From Chelonoidis abingdonii (Eukaryota > Chordata > Testudines > Testudinidae): a stretch of 64,000 bases of DNA. Made by a program: the position numbers and the translations under genes. Positions 10,870-22,244 of this stretch are shown here, piece by piece; position 1 is the first letter of the stretch; every line of letters begins with the position of its first letter. The stretch is from contig NC_133773.1 in assembly GCF_003597395.2 (NCBI RefSeq), positions 60,625,407 through 60,689,406 on the forward strand. The letters are read 5' to 3'. The notes under the pieces were generated by a model that was not told where the DNA came from, searched no databases, and worked only from the letters and a program-made list of their open reading frames with translations.

Positions 10870-11898
10870 GGTGACTTCTTTCTAATTTCGTCACCGTTGT
10901 GGTAGATTTCTTCATATGACAGGACGCTTGCAGTTGTATAAGTCACTTAATAAAGACCTTATCTCTCCCAAGATTCCATATCAGTTTACAAGAAGATAGA
11001 CAACATTGGAACAAGAACAATATTATGTCAGCATGATGTCAGCCGTATCGGTTTCAATTTTTTTACTCAGCAATGATTTCAAGAAGATTTGAATGAAGTA
11101 AGTTTATTGCAGGTGTTTGGAGCTATCTGCAAGTTAGGCAGATAGGAAGCACAAAATATTTGGAAAATTATCAATGATGGACTAGATTGTTCCTATTTAG
11201 CAGGGAGTACTTTTATCAATACTAATGGAAAAAGTGTAATGAAGATAGAGGTGGATTAATTTTAAGCCTGAAATAGACAACTTGATTACAAATTAAGAGA
11301 AGTGTGGGATGCAAGAGGAATAAACGTTAGCAATTCTAGAAAGTTTGCAGTATCATCTCAGGATCTGGGCAGTGCAGACTTATTCTCAACCAGAAACATG
11401 GTTTTACAATAAATGTAAAGTGACTTGACACTTTAGCTTGTATGATATGAAGCCTACTAAGTGTTTTGCAAGACGCAGACTTTACATGCATGATTGTGAG
11501 ACCTCCCGGTTGGCTGAAGACACCATTATGGCTGACAAGTACAGCATAGTTGATTACCCACAGTCAAAAAGCCTGGTTGGAGGAATTAAAAGCTCTGTTT
11601 TAGCCATACTACTTGGCGTATGATCCTATGAAGAGTCAGGAGACATGCCAAGATTTATTGGACAAGAAGATCTGATAGAAGTACTCTGTGAGTCAAGTAT
11701 AGATTGTAGTTAATTTGTTGGTGATAAGTATTACCCGAGAGAAGTATAAAGGAAAAAGAAACAAAACATCCCCGTAGCTCGATGGAGCCTTGGATCATTG
11801 AAGGCAATTAGAAACAGTCTCCAGGCATAACAAATATCAGACTGTCCACTGTGTAAGTGCTGAAGTAGGTCAAGAAGGATGAGTGGATTATTCTCTTT
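10870..11898 (-). mobile_element. L2-type LINE, error-filled copy
   Basis: Corresponds in order to the L2-type LINE at 14410-15725. The most legible stretch is 11585-11730 (AGCTCTGTTTTAGCCATACT onward). It belongs to the low-quality duplicate segment and should not be counted as a separate insertion. Confidence 0.6.
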
Positions 11899-11923
11899 NN
11901 NNNNNNNNNNNNNNNNNNNNNNN
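11899..11923. other. Assembly gap of exactly 25 N
   Basis: 25 N between the duplicate segment and the right-hand flank. A fixed 25-N spacer is, to my knowledge, what some long-read gap fillers write when extensions from both sides over-fill a gap, which fits the redundant flanks. Confidence 0.9.
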
Positions 11924-13490
11924 TTACCAGCGCAGGTAGCGGAAAGGAAGGTCTTTCGTTGTCTTGTTTAATACACACTTGTTAATGCATCCCAGAAATC
12001 ATCGTTTGCTTTTTTTGCAACAGTATCACACCGTTGACGCATATCTTAACTTTGTGGTCCACTGATGACCCCTGATCTCTTCTGCCTAATCGTCCTACAT
12101 AGTCTTTTCCATTTCTGTAGGTGTTTGAAACCTGATTGTTCTTCTCTAAGTGGCACGTTTGCATTTGTCTTTTATTTGAACTTCTTCCGTTTTACCTTCA
12201 GACATTTTCTCCCATTTGTTCCAGATCATTTGAATTTGACCCTGTCACTGTCAAAGCAGTTACAATTCCCCTCAGTTATGGTATCATACTGCCTTATAAG
12301 CGTTACTTTCTTGCACATCTATGCCAAAATCTGGTTTGATGAAGATATTGATCAGAGCCTAGGTCCCAAAACAGACCTCCTGCGGAACCCCACTTGTATT
12401 ACTTTCCGCAGGATTGGGAGCCATTAATATAACTACTCTTTCTGAGTAGGTTATCCAGCCAGTTGCACCCGCCTTATGTACTCCATCTAAATTGTTATAT
12501 TTGCCTAGTGATTGATAAGGATATCTATGCTGAGACTTGTATACAAATGCGCTTACTAAAGTCTTAGGTATAACCACATCACCACTTCTCTCGTTCCACA
12601 AGACTTCGTTTATCCTATTCAACGAAAGCTATCAGATTGGTTTGACTACGATTTGTATACTTTCAATCCATACTGGCTATTCTCCTACACTTTACTCACC
12701 TTCCAAGTGTTTGCAGTCATGATTTTCTTATTACTTGCTCCATTATCTGTCCTGGCACAGAATGTTCAATCTCTAACTGGTCTGAGTTTCTGGGTTGGAC
12801 TTTTCCTCCTTTTTAGTTATGGGCACTTATATTTTGCCTTTTCCAAGGTCTTCTGGATAATCTCTCCGCTCCTCAATGATCAAATGATAATAGCTAGTAG
12901 GCTCAGATACCTCCCTATTAAGTCTCTTGAGTAGTTATTTTAGGTGCATTTCATAGGCCTTGGTGATTGCAGCATCTATTTTCTAAGTGATTTTTAACTT
13001 GCTGCTTCTTTTTATTTTATCTTCTAAACTCTACCCTCTTTCCATAAGCTTCACGTCTGTTAACATTCCTCAGACTTCTCAGTTAAGATCCGAAACTAAA
13101 GAAAGTCATGAATGCATCTCTTCATTTCCAAGTCTTCCGTTGTACTGTTGTCTCCCTCCTCACTGAGCGTTGGCCTACCTTCTGCTCTTGGTCTTCCTCT
13201 GGTTTCAATGTATTGAAAATTCTTCTTTTCCGTTATTCCCTAGCTAGTTCGAGCTCATTTGGCCTTTGCCTTCTATCTTTGCCACCTGCATTCCTGTGGT
13301 GGTTTGCCGTATTATTCTATCTTTGTAATCTGACCTTGTTCCTCTTATATAACTCCTGTGACTCCTTTTTATTTTGTAGGTCATGCAAGATCTCGTGGTT
13401 AAGCCAAGGTGGTCTTTTGCTACATTTTCTATCTTTCCTACCCATCGGAATAGCTTGCTTTTGGGCCCTTAATAGTGTCCCTTTGATAGC
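11924..13490 (-). mobile_element. CR1 LINE, antisense, 5' truncated
   Basis: Antisense CR1 ORF2 and 3' UTR: TAATGCATCCCAGAAATCAT, the TTTTTTTGCAACAGTATCAC block, and at 13395-13480 a well-preserved TTAAGCCAAGGTGGTCTTTT and CCTACCCATCGGAATAGCTT. 11924-13390 carries small indels that read like residual sequencing error; 13390-13490 is nearly consensus-like. The element stops at about 13490, where unique intron begins. Its real 3' end is the clean tail at 8521. Confidence 0.75.
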
Positions 13491-13840
13491 TGTTGATGGT
13501 CTTTTCTGTGGAGGAGAGAGAGGATGGTCTCCAGCTCTATCTGCTTTCAGTTATGGGCGAAGGAGCTAAAGCTGAGAGAACAGAGTGGCAGTCAAACAAG
13601 AAGAGAAGAGCTGAGTTCCAATCTTTCTAAAGACTTCCCTTTTCCACCATACCAATTAGCCACAATGTGGTGTGCATTAGTTGGCTATTGGTGCATGCCT
13701 AATTATTAGTGATTATATCAAAAGCACAACTTACGCAAGCCTACTGTCTTAATAATATACAGTTGATAAGTATGCATACTAGACCGACTAAGCAAACCAA
13801 CCCAGTAACTAATCTGAAATTGTTACTTAATTCTACTCAC

Positions 13841-13899
13841 CTAGGGGGCAGTACAGGCTCTGTCCAAGAAGTACCTGTTGGATCTGAATGTTCAGATTC
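13841..13899 (-). CDS. SH3D19: SH3D19 small exon next to the repaired gap
   Basis: 59-nt exon; acceptor TTGTAG, donor GTGAGT (13840-13835). It encodes ESEHSDPTGTSWTEPVLPP plus AG, which with G of the 5687 exon makes arginine in PPRSVDGK. Length and phases (0 in, 2 out) are exactly those required between the 17161 and 5687 exons, so nothing is missing here. The exon lies about 1.9 kb from the 25-N gap, just beyond the noisy sequence at 11924-13490, and it appears intact. A degraded second copy of it with its flanks is found on the other side of the gap. Confidence 0.92.
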
Positions 13900-14409
13900 C
13901 TACAAGAACACAAAAATGCGATTTTAGTTAATGTAAGAGACAGTAACAGGTTACTGTTTAAAAAGATACCTTTCTTATTTAAATTATACTTAACAGAGTA
14001 GAACTTCAAATCAGAGGCCAAAGGACGTCCATCAAGAGGAACTTTTTAGGGCAATGCTGTATAAGAATATATTAATTGGAGCCATGGGATGAATTTAAGA
14101 AGGGGAAAATTTATGCTGAATAGCAAGAAAATTGTAAATATGATAACTCTTAGCTTGAGGGATAATATTTCTCTCTCAAAAAATGTGGTGGGAGCACCGT
14201 CACTGTGGACATATAAAAAGTAGACTGAACAATGCACTAGAAATAATATTGTATAGAAGAAACCTGCACTGGCAGGGGATGGACTAGATCAGAATTGTGT
14301 TGTCTCTTGGAGTTACTTGACTCTTCTACATTCTCTTTCAGACAATGGCTCTCTGTGCCATGGAGCTAATTGGGTAATCATGTCATCCATGGTGGTGAAC
14401 ATTTCTTCT

Positions 14410-16175
14410 TCTTAATAATTATTCGTATTACCATAGTGTGGTAGGACCTCTAGTCATGGACCAGGACCCCATTGTCCTAGGTGTTTTATAAACACATAAT
14501 AAAGACGCAGTCTCTGCCCCAAAGAGCTTACAATCTAAGTGTAAGACAACAGACAAGAGAGAGATGCAGACAGATGGGAGAATACAAGAAAACAATGAGT
14601 CTATTAATATTGGTCAGCATGATGGTCAGCCTAATGGTTGTCAAGTTTTTTGTAGACATCACGGCAAATGAGTTTCAAGGAGGAATTTGAAGGAGGATAA
14701 TGAGTTAGTTTTGCAGGTGTTTATGGGGAGCTACTGCAAAGTGTGAGGGGCAGCATAAGAGAAGCACAAAGGTACTTGTTTGAAAATTTATCAAATGGAT
14801 GGAAGCTAGCATCATGGCCTGATTTAAGGCAGGAGTTGACTTTTCAATACTGAATGAAAGATAAGTAGGGTAATGAAAGATAGGCAGGGTGGGGATAGGT
14901 GGTGAAGGGCCTTGAAAATGAGACAAGTAGCTTAGATTTGACAGGATAGAGAAGGGGGTGCCTGAGGAGGGATGCAAAGAGAGGGATGACACAGTCAAAG
15001 CAATGGGCTAGGAAAGTGATTTTGCAGTATCATTCTCAACGGATATGAGCAGTGCAAGACTGTATTTCTCAAAGCCAGAAAGAAGGATGTTACAGCAATT
15101 AAGATGTGAAATGGTGAGAGTCTGGACAAGAGTTTTAGCTGTGTGGATGAATATGAAAGGCCATATCTTAGAGATGTTATGCAGAAAGAATCTGCAAGAC
15201 TTAGACATAGCCTGGATGTGAGCACCTCAACGGAGGTCTGAGCTGAAGATGACTACCCAAGTTATGGGCCTGAGTGACAGGCAGGATAGTGGTATTACCC
15301 ACAGTGATCAAGAAAGGGGGCCTGGGTGGGAGGAGATTAAGAGCTCTGTTTTAGCCATACTGAACTTGGCAGCTAGACATCCATGAGGAGATGTCAGAGA
15401 GACAGGCCAAGATTTTAGTTTGGACAGAAGGAGACAGATCTGGAGTAGAGAGGTAGCTCTGTGAGTTGTCAGTATAGAAATTGTAGTTGAATTTGTGTTG
15501 GTGGATGAGATTACCCAGAGATAAGGTATAAAGGGAGAAGAGAAGGAAACCAAGAACAGAGCCCCGTGGAGCCCTCATGGAAAGCCAGAGGGGTGATCCA
15601 TTGAAGGAGCAATTAAGAAAAGACCAAGTCACCAGAGCCAAGTGAGAACAAATTATCAAGAAGAGCTTGGTCCACTGTGTTGAAGGTGGCTGGTAGGTCA
15701 AGAAGGATGAGGATGGAGTAGTGGTTTTGAGCCTTGACTAGGAAGAAGTGTTTAGAAACTTTGGTGAGAGCAGTTTCACTGGAGTGCAAGGTGTGGAAGC
15801 TGGATTGGAGAGAGTCTAGGCAGGAACTGCGGGAGGAACTCCAGACTGTGATTGTAAGCAGTGCATTCAGTGATCTTAGAGATGAAAGGGAGAAGGGGGG
15901 CAGTAATTGGAGAGGCAAGTAGGATCAAGCGAGGGTTGTTCTTTTAAGAGAGGAGAGACTAAACCATGCTTGTATTGTGAAGAGAAATATCCAGAAGCGA
16001 TTGAGAGGTTAAGGAGAAGAGTAATGGAGGGGTTGAGAGTAGGCATGAAGGAAATCAGGAGATGGGATGGAGTCTCTCAGGCAAGTGGAGGGGTTAGAGG
16101 AAGAGAGCGGATAAGAAACTTCTGAATCTATGACAATGGAGAAGAGAATCAAAGCAAGGGGAAGAGAAGGCAAGA
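14410..16175 (-). mobile_element. L2-clade LINE with reverse transcriptase remnant
   Basis: Antisense of an L2-type ORF2 and 3' UTR. On the minus strand 15701-15351 reads RGSVLGFLLFSLYTLSLGNL, the degraded RT active site YTDNSQ (normally YADDSQ), then STPDLSPSVQTK and LSDISSWMSS. Further 3', 15208-15008 gives KSCRFFLHNISKIWPF and the NCCNILLSGF region. The 3' UTR contains CCCCAAAGAGCTTACAATCT in plus orientation (14518-14537). Stops and frameshifts make it inactive. Confidence 0.75.
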
Positions 16176-17160
16176 CATTGCTTTTTATTTTGCCTTTCTG
16201 AGCCATGTCCTTTGACAGATTACTCAATGCTAAAGAAATCTCTGTAATTTGAGGGTTTGTATCTTTGCTATAACGGCCTACAATGCTTTGCAGTCATTCA
16301 CAGGGGTGCAGGAATTCCATGCCTGATGGTGCTCTGTCTGCTGTTTCTTGTTCAGAAAAGTGTTCATATGGGCCTTTTGGTTTCATCTCTTTTCTGCGTG
16401 TTGTTTTAGCTGATTTCTCTTCCATTTTTGCCATCAAGACTCTAGATTTAGACTTTTTTCCCCTGAATTTTCAAAGTTTTTCTCAAATAAATCTGAGTGA
16501 AAGGGGTCACAGATCATGGCGTGTGCAGAATCCCCATTTCCACAGCTTTGTGGGACGTACTAATATCTCCTGCTACTAGCATGTCACTGAAAATGAGTGA
16601 AAAGTAGAGAAGATGCATTTGAGAATAAACTATTGTTCTCAGGCTCTGGATAAACTAGTGGAAAATGTCTATATAATGCAGCCAGAAGTGAGAAAAGGAT
16701 GCTGTCAAGTTCCTGTTTATCATTGGAAACCATTTTTTTCCTCTCAGATTGGCATTCAGACAGAGAGGTGCCTCCTTTCTGAAGACAGAGGATGCACTTT
16801 CAGAGGGTTGTGTGGGAATTTGGCCATGTCAGTCCTATCAGTTTAATGCCCTCTGCAAGACTTTGAAAGTTTACCCCAGGGAGCATGACTACAACTACTA
16901 AAGTACAGAAAACAAAAGATAAACATGATCAAAGTATAACAAAGTGTAAATATAAATTAACCAAGTGTTTTCCAGCACTGACAACAACCTAAATGACGCA
17001 GCCTGATTAAAAAATAAAATATGGAAGAAAAACATATGAAATGCCTTATAATTGTAAGTAACATCCTCACTGCCCAAATGACTTATTTCACAATGAGCAA
17101 TTTGTTACAAGAGACTGTTTGCTTTGCTAACCAAAAGGATGTATTACAGATACAACTTAC
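16176..17160. other. Intron, no recognised feature
   Basis: Unique-looking intronic DNA between the L2 remnant and the exon at 17161; no repeat ends or protein similarity seen. Confidence 0.45.
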
Positions 17161-17273
17161 CCTTTTTCTTGTTTGTTTCGCATTACTAGGCTTTCCAGCA
17201 ACAATCCCAGAAGTGTTCCCAATTGGTTTTTCAGCAGGAAGAGGTGGAGGGATATGTGGAACTTCATTTAAAG
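17161..17273 (-). CDS. SH3D19: SH3D19 exon, PPPLPAEKPIGN segment
   Basis: 113-nt exon; acceptor TTTTCCAG, donor GTAAGT (17160-17155), phase 1 in and phase 0 out. It encodes SLNEVPHIPPPLPAEKPIGN and ends NAKQTRKR. PPPLPAEKP is a proline-rich SH3 ligand of class II type and is conserved with the human protein as I recall it. The next true exon is 13899-13841; a corrupted duplicate of that next exon lies near 10437-10478 and should not be spliced in. Confidence 0.95.
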
Positions 17274-18175
17274 CTGGAAAAGTATTAAATTGTAAATCTA
17301 ATAAGTTCTTTGTAGGGACCAAAAGGGAGTGTAAAAAACCATAGATATTAACAATCAAAATGGATCCCCCAACACCTCTTTGTGAACACAACTTCTTTAG
17401 CCTGTGGAGGTAGGATATGAGCAGGAGTACTGGAAAATACCGAGGATATGCATAGGACACATCCCCATTTTGGGGAACATTGTAGGAGTACTTTCCTTAC
17501 TGCGTAACCAATCTTCCTTTAAATCCGAAGACACTGGCTTTTTCCTCAGCTGTTCAAGTACAGTGAGGTTAGGGCAGTCTGGAAAAGAGTCTAGTGTGGT
17601 AGAAGAGAGAGAGTAGGAGTGAAGAGAGGCAGGTATGGTTGGAGAGGTTCATCTCTAATCCATCAATAAAAGCCACTAAAAAGAATTTAATGAGTCCACA
17701 CCATTGGCTTTAAATGCACTCTCTGACTGAAATCTGTTAAATGTTTGCATAAATTCTGCCAATATACTTATCCGTAATGCGTGTGTACGGACTGGGACAT
17801 TTTTCAATCTATTTTACAGGGTATTTGTGTGTTCAAATGACGCATCCAACAAAGTCTGAGGCACTTCTTTAAACCTGCTGGGCTTCTACCCATTATCAGG
17901 ACTATGTAAAAAATGCTTATTGTCAGCCTAGACAGTCTAAACATTTAAAATCTTTTAAAATTACTTTTAAAAAGACCAAGTGAAAAGTTACCATCCAAAT
18001 GAAGGCCTAGAGTCTTACCTTATGAATCAGCTGCTCACTGCATGAAATGAGCTCTTAGGAGAGAATGTGGGGTTATTTTATTTAGCATAGAACATTTAAT
18101 TATATCTCAGGTGACCCGAAAGTCTGGATTGGAATTTAAAAAAAACAAACAAAAAAACCCAAAGGTGAATCCATC
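17274..18175. other. Intron, no recognised feature
   Basis: Intron upstream (gene sense) of the 17161 exon; AT-rich, no repeat recognised until the hAT MITE target site at 18176. Confidence 0.45.
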
Positions 18176-18183
18176 CCTTAGAC

Positions 18184-18499
18184 CAGTGGTTCTCAAAGTT
18201 GGTCCATCGCTTGTACAGGAAAATCTCCTGGCTGCCCGGGCCAGTTTGTTTACCTGCCACGTCCACAGGTTCGGCCGATCGCGGTTCCCATTGGCCACAG
18301 TTCACCGTTTCAAGCCAATGGGGGCTGCCAGCTCATCCCTTGGCCCGCGCCACTTCCCACAGTCCCCATTGGCCTGGAACGGTGAACCACGGCCAGTGGG
18401 AGCTGCAACTGGCCGAACCTGTGGATGTGGCAGGTAAACCAACCCAGCCTGCCAGAGGCTTTCCCTGAACACACGGCAGACTGACTTTGAGAACCACTG
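18184..18499. mobile_element. hAT-type palindromic MITE with perfect 8-bp TSD
   Basis: Starts CAGTGGTTCTCAAAG and ends CTTTGAGAACCACTG, exact inverse copies. It is flanked by CCTTAGAC on both sides (18176-18183 and 18500-18507), a perfect target duplication. The body is GC-rich and self-complementary (CCCATTGGCC blocks in both orientations). Same family as 8054-8385, which differs by moderate divergence, so two independent insertions. Confidence 0.92.
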
Positions 18500-18917
18500 C
18501 CTTAGACACTGAGTATTTGGAGACTGAGCCAAGAAGAGGTAAGTTAATTAAGCTTTCTTGCTTATCTAAGTCAGTGTGATGGGGTCTAAAAGAAGGATTA
18601 ACTGCAAGAGAGAAATCTCTTCTTAACATTCCTCACTGATTTAAAAAGAGCATTAGAGATTTATTTTTACACACCACTTTCAAATCCTGATACAGATACA
18701 GATGGCCTAGTTTTCTGCTCACATCCCTTCCACAAACAATATTGCCAAATCAGAAGACAGATGATGCTTTCATCTCTCTTTCTTCTCAGGTTTTACACTT
18801 GAGGAGAGCAGCTTTAACTCCCAATTGGACCTCCACAGAAGCTCAGTTACTGGGAGTTGCTGAAAGGAGGTGCTAAATCAGTAAGTTCCTAAATACCTGG
18901 CCCTTTCCTTTTCTTTC

Positions 18918-18939
18918 TTTTTTTTTTTTTTTTTTTTTT
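18918..18939. repeat. Poly-T tract
   Basis: Uninterrupted T run in the intron, possibly the A-tail of a minus-strand retroposon I cannot otherwise identify. Confidence 0.6.
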
Positions 18940-19169
18940 GACAGTGCTATTCATTTGCTGTGCTATGTTGGCTTCCTACAGGAGCCATCTCCCTCCATAG
19001 CAAGTGGGGCTGAGGTCACCTTGAATCACTCCTGCCTGATCTTTTCTGGTGGCAGGGCACTCCAACGAGGTTTAGTCCAGCCCAATCTCCTTATGACAAC
19101 AAGGCCTTTGTGTAGCTAGAACTGAGTCAGACTGAAACCCATGACAGCCTAGGGTTTGTTTGGATTTTT

Positions 19170-19652
19170 TTGTCTCCTTCTGAAGCATCAGGAATGACCA
19201 CGGCTGGAGATGGGTCACTGGAAGGGGTGGGCTCTGAGGCAATACTGAGAATTCTCTCTTCCGGGAGCATTGCTCGCTGGTTCTTGTTCACATGCTCAAA
19301 GTCTAATTGATCATCATATGTGAGGCCTGGAAGGAATTTTTTCTCAGGTCACACTGGCGGGAATCTTGGGGAGAGGGAGGAAAGGGGTTTGCCTTTCTCT
19401 GCAGCATATGGGCACAGGTCATTTGCCAGGGTTATCTGGGTATTACCTCACTAAATCAATTCTCTGACATTGGTGCTCCTCAGTCCCTCCTGTTCTTTCC
19501 CTGTGGCACATAACAGTTTAGTCTCCTGAAGGCTGTAATACCTTGTTCCAAATTTGGTTGTTGGACTTGGCATGGGGTGGCTGAGTAGCACTGGTGGCCT
19601 GGTCAGAATGGATGATCTGGTGGTCCCTTTTGGCCTTAAGCTCTATGACTCT
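19170..19652 (+). mobile_element. CR1 LINE 3' UTR, plus strand
   Basis: The end reads GATGATCTGGTGGTCCCTTT then GGCCTTAAGCTCTATGACTC, the sense-strand CR1 3' terminus. Upstream blocks (GCATATGGGCACAGGTCATT, CCTGGAAGGAATTTTTTCTC) fit a CR1 3' UTR. 5' truncated; the exact left limit is uncertain. Confidence 0.6.
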
Positions 19653-19932
19653 AAGGCTACATCTAGGCTATGAGCTAGGGGTGTTTGTCAGTATAGCCAC
19701 AATAGCCTGGGTAGTGGCAACAGGCATGGCTTAGCCATACTGAGTATGTACTCACTGGCTTCAGGCGGGTTTGTACTTGGGATGGCTAAGTCGTGCCTCT
19801 GCTACTGCTACCTGTGCTACTGCAGCTACACTACTACTCATACTCGTGGATACACTCCAAGAGAGCTAGCACGAACATGTGTACGTGAGCAGGGGAAATC
19901 ATACTCCTAGCTCACAGTGCGGACGTAGTCTT
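19653..19932. mobile_element. MITE abutting the CR1 tail
   Basis: Ends AAGGCTACATCTAGGCTATG and (inverted) TAAGACTACGTCCGCACTGT, with the inner GAGCTAGG/CCTAGCTC pair extending the inverted repeat. It begins exactly where the CR1 3' end stops, so one inserted into or next to the other. Confidence 0.55.
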
Positions 19933-20957
19933 AGGCTTTGCAACAGCTCGCATTTGACAATAGGGATAATTGGCTCCACTCTGGGATCTGAAGAGCTTCA
20001 GAGGCCACTCTGCTTACTGTGAACCCCACTTTCCCCCTTTACCTCCATCTCTTTCCCAGTTGCTGTCTCTCGCTGAGTGGCTCTTCACACCCCTCTACCA
20101 ACTGACAGAACATGATTGAAGCCCTTTGAGGGCAGTTCAGTTGCCACTAGAGAGCAGCAAAAGACTGTCTTATTTGTCTTGCAGCTAAAGAAAAAAAAAT
20201 CTGTCTGGACATGCATATTAACATTCGAGACCTGAGAATTACACTGGGAAGGAGGAACACACCTATCTGCCTTCATTAGATAGGCTCTTACAGCCGAGGG
20301 TATATGTGATTGTGCAAACCAAAAAGGTTATTACAAATTTTGATATAGATTTTTTTTTTAACACTTTTGTCTGTATTTTTCTAACTATTTCCACCGTACT
20401 TCTTACCTAAAAAGCTAGAGTTTCAGTGGCAAATTAAACACTCTTCTGGAAGTAGTGATGTAAATGTAAGGAGAGGGTAAAACACTCCCAGCAGGACACT
20501 CTGCTACTAAAAATTTGACACAGTGTAAAGGTATGTGGGTTTTGAGATGCTTTTAATAATCTCCTCTTGAGTTATTTCTCTCTTTTGCATGTACTTTTGG
20601 GCGCATCTACTAGGGATGTGATGATTCCTCTGTTTTGGGAAGCAACCCCAGGGTGAAAATTTGTAGTTTACTAAATCTGAATCTTGGCAACATGCAATAA
20701 AGCACTCAATAGATTGAAGATTTCAACATCAAGACATCTAATGCTTCTCCTCTGCAGCCTTCCAGCTTTGTGAGAGCTAATCAGTGCCAGCTCTTGGTGG
20801 CATGGGTTGGGAGATGGAAGACATTGTGGTTAATAGTCAAGATGGGACCAAAACGCCACCTTTGGTATCCAAGGTTTGTGGTGCTATTTTTTTTTTTTTT
20901 TAATTTCTAAAAACACCAACCAAATGCCAGTACTTGAACATCTGTCGATTTTAGAGA
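19933..20957. other. Intron, no recognised feature
   Basis: T-runs at 20350-20360 and 20887-20902; otherwise unique-looking AT-rich intron. Confidence 0.45.
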
Positions 20958-21186
20958 CAAAATGATTTCATCCCTATCAATATTAAGCAATGAAGTCATG
21001 TTTACATCTTTCTAGAAAACTAACAAACAGTTTAATACAAAAGGTGTGAGCTTCAATAGGAGTGTCTACATTTGGTAGAGAAACAAATTTAGTACCTTTG
21101 TATTAAACTATTCTTTAATTATAGTTTTCTAGGAAAATGTAAACATGACTTCACTATTTAATATTGACAGGGATGAAATTATTTTG
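20958..21186. mobile_element. Long inverted repeat (hairpin MITE)
   Basis: Left arm 20958-21045 and right arm 21094-21186 are inverted copies: AATGATTTCATCCCTATCAA against the inverse of TTGACAGGGATGAAATTATT, then GAAGTCATGTTTACAT and AGTTTAATACAAA in both. The 48-nt loop separates roughly 90-nt arms with a few mismatches and one small insertion. AT-rich. It lies 137 bp from the exon at 21323, in the transcribed intron. Confidence 0.8.
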
Positions 21187-21322
21187 GCTAAGATTTTTCT
21201 AACTGTTAATGTAACTAGCTGTAGTTTGTTCAGTATTTCAGTAGTGAATTCTGATAAAATGATTTCTTTATTGAACTCTATCTGAAAACTTCAGATAAGA
21301 AATAAAAGTGTGAAGGACTTAC

Positions 21323-21430
21323 ATTTCCCTGGTTTAGATGGGATTCTGATCACAGTAGGCTTTCGTGCTATAGCTGGTTGAACTGTCTGTTCCTTTGCAG
21401 GCTCATTTTTGGAGGGGAATTGAAAGGGAT
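21323..21430 (-). CDS. SH3D19: SH3D19 exon, DPFQ / ARKPTVIRIP segment
   Basis: 108-nt exon after a 17.5-kb intron. Acceptor TTTCATCAG, donor GTAAGT (21322-21317). It encodes DPFQFPSKNEPAKEQTV, then ARKPTVIRIPSKPGK, leaving one base. The VIRIPxKPGK block is a hallmark of the family. The exon is clean and sits about 250 bp from a hAT MITE (21681-21906) and 130 bp from a long hairpin element (20958-21186), both in flanking introns. DPF is a short motif also used for AP-2 appendage binding; whether it does so here is unknown. Confidence 0.95.
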
Positions 21431-21680
21431 CTGATGAAAAAACACAACTTATTCAGCATGTATTTGTTAAACACACACCTTGACAGACACTTCATTCATT
21501 ATTAACCAACTTGTATACTTCATGACTCAGGGAAAAAAATCACAATCTCAGTATTGAGAGACAATAAATACAGAGCTAATGAAAGCAGATTACTCTGCCC
21601 TTAGTAAATAATGTACTTTTTTTCTAAATGTGCACTGAGAAGAGATTCAAAGATGAGTTAACTTAAAACATGTTCTAGAT

Positions 21681-21906
21681 CAGTGGTTCTCAGACTATTG
21701 TATTGGTGACCCCTTTCACATAGCAAGCCTCTGAGTGTGATCTCTCCTTATAAATTAAAAACACTTGTTTATATATTTAACACCATTATAAATGCTGGAT
21801 GCAAAGCACGGTTTGGGGTGGGGGCTGACAGCTTGCGACCCCCCCCTCCCTATGTAATAACCTCGCGACCTCTGAGGGTTCCCGACCCCCAGTTTGAGAA
21901 CCCCTG
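21681..21906. mobile_element. hAT-type MITE with perfect 8-bp TSD
   Basis: Starts CAGTGGTTCTCAGAC and ends GTTTGAGAACCCCTG. Flanked by TTCTAGAT at 21673-21680 and 21907-21914, perfect and of the nTnnnnAn hAT form. The interior is not strongly palindromic, unlike 18184-18499, so it is a different family with shared ends. Confidence 0.9.
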
Positions 21907-22244
21907 TTCTAGATGCTTTCCAGGACTATTCAAATCATAGTCCAACAGCAAACGCTCCTCTAGATAACAATGATTTGGGAAGTCAGTACAGCTTTAGGGA
22001 AACATGTTCCAAAGCTGCTGCTCTGATATGCATACATAGCTGTGAATGTATCTGTAAAAGAGTTAAGTCATTACACAGAAGATAAAAGACCTACCAAAAA
22101 CAAGCAACATATTCCATTGCAAATATTAGGCTCTGGTTATAAAGTCTTTTTGGTGCCCCCTCCGTCTCTTAATAAGTGGCTAAGTGAGGTTTTCCTTGAA
22201 ATTTGTGTTGCTTTTTTACAGATCATAATCCTGAAGTAATGGGG

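Larger units (their letters stand above)
8700..11898. other. Low-quality assembly segment duplicating 11924-15725
   Basis: Ordered anchors tie this to the right side of the N gap: about 10185-10203 to 13550-13573 (GAGCTAAAGC), 10433-10440 to 13838-13846 (CACCTAGG), and about 11585-11610 to 15336-15361 (AGCTCTGTTTTAGCCATACT). Between anchors the left copy is about a fifth shorter. The match runs through CR1, unique intron, an SH3D19 exon and an L2 LINE alike, so it is not a mobile-element duplication. Frequent single-base deletions point to uncorrected long-read sequence. Confidence 0.75.

Noticed and set aside
13108..13569. 153-codon hydrophobic open frame, plus strand
   Set aside because: It is the antisense of CR1 ORF2; hydrophobicity comes from reading pyrimidine-rich antisense DNA.
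18111..18437. 108-codon frame, plus strand
   Set aside because: Reads through the 18184-18499 MITE; its similarity to frames at 8 kb is DNA-repeat similarity.
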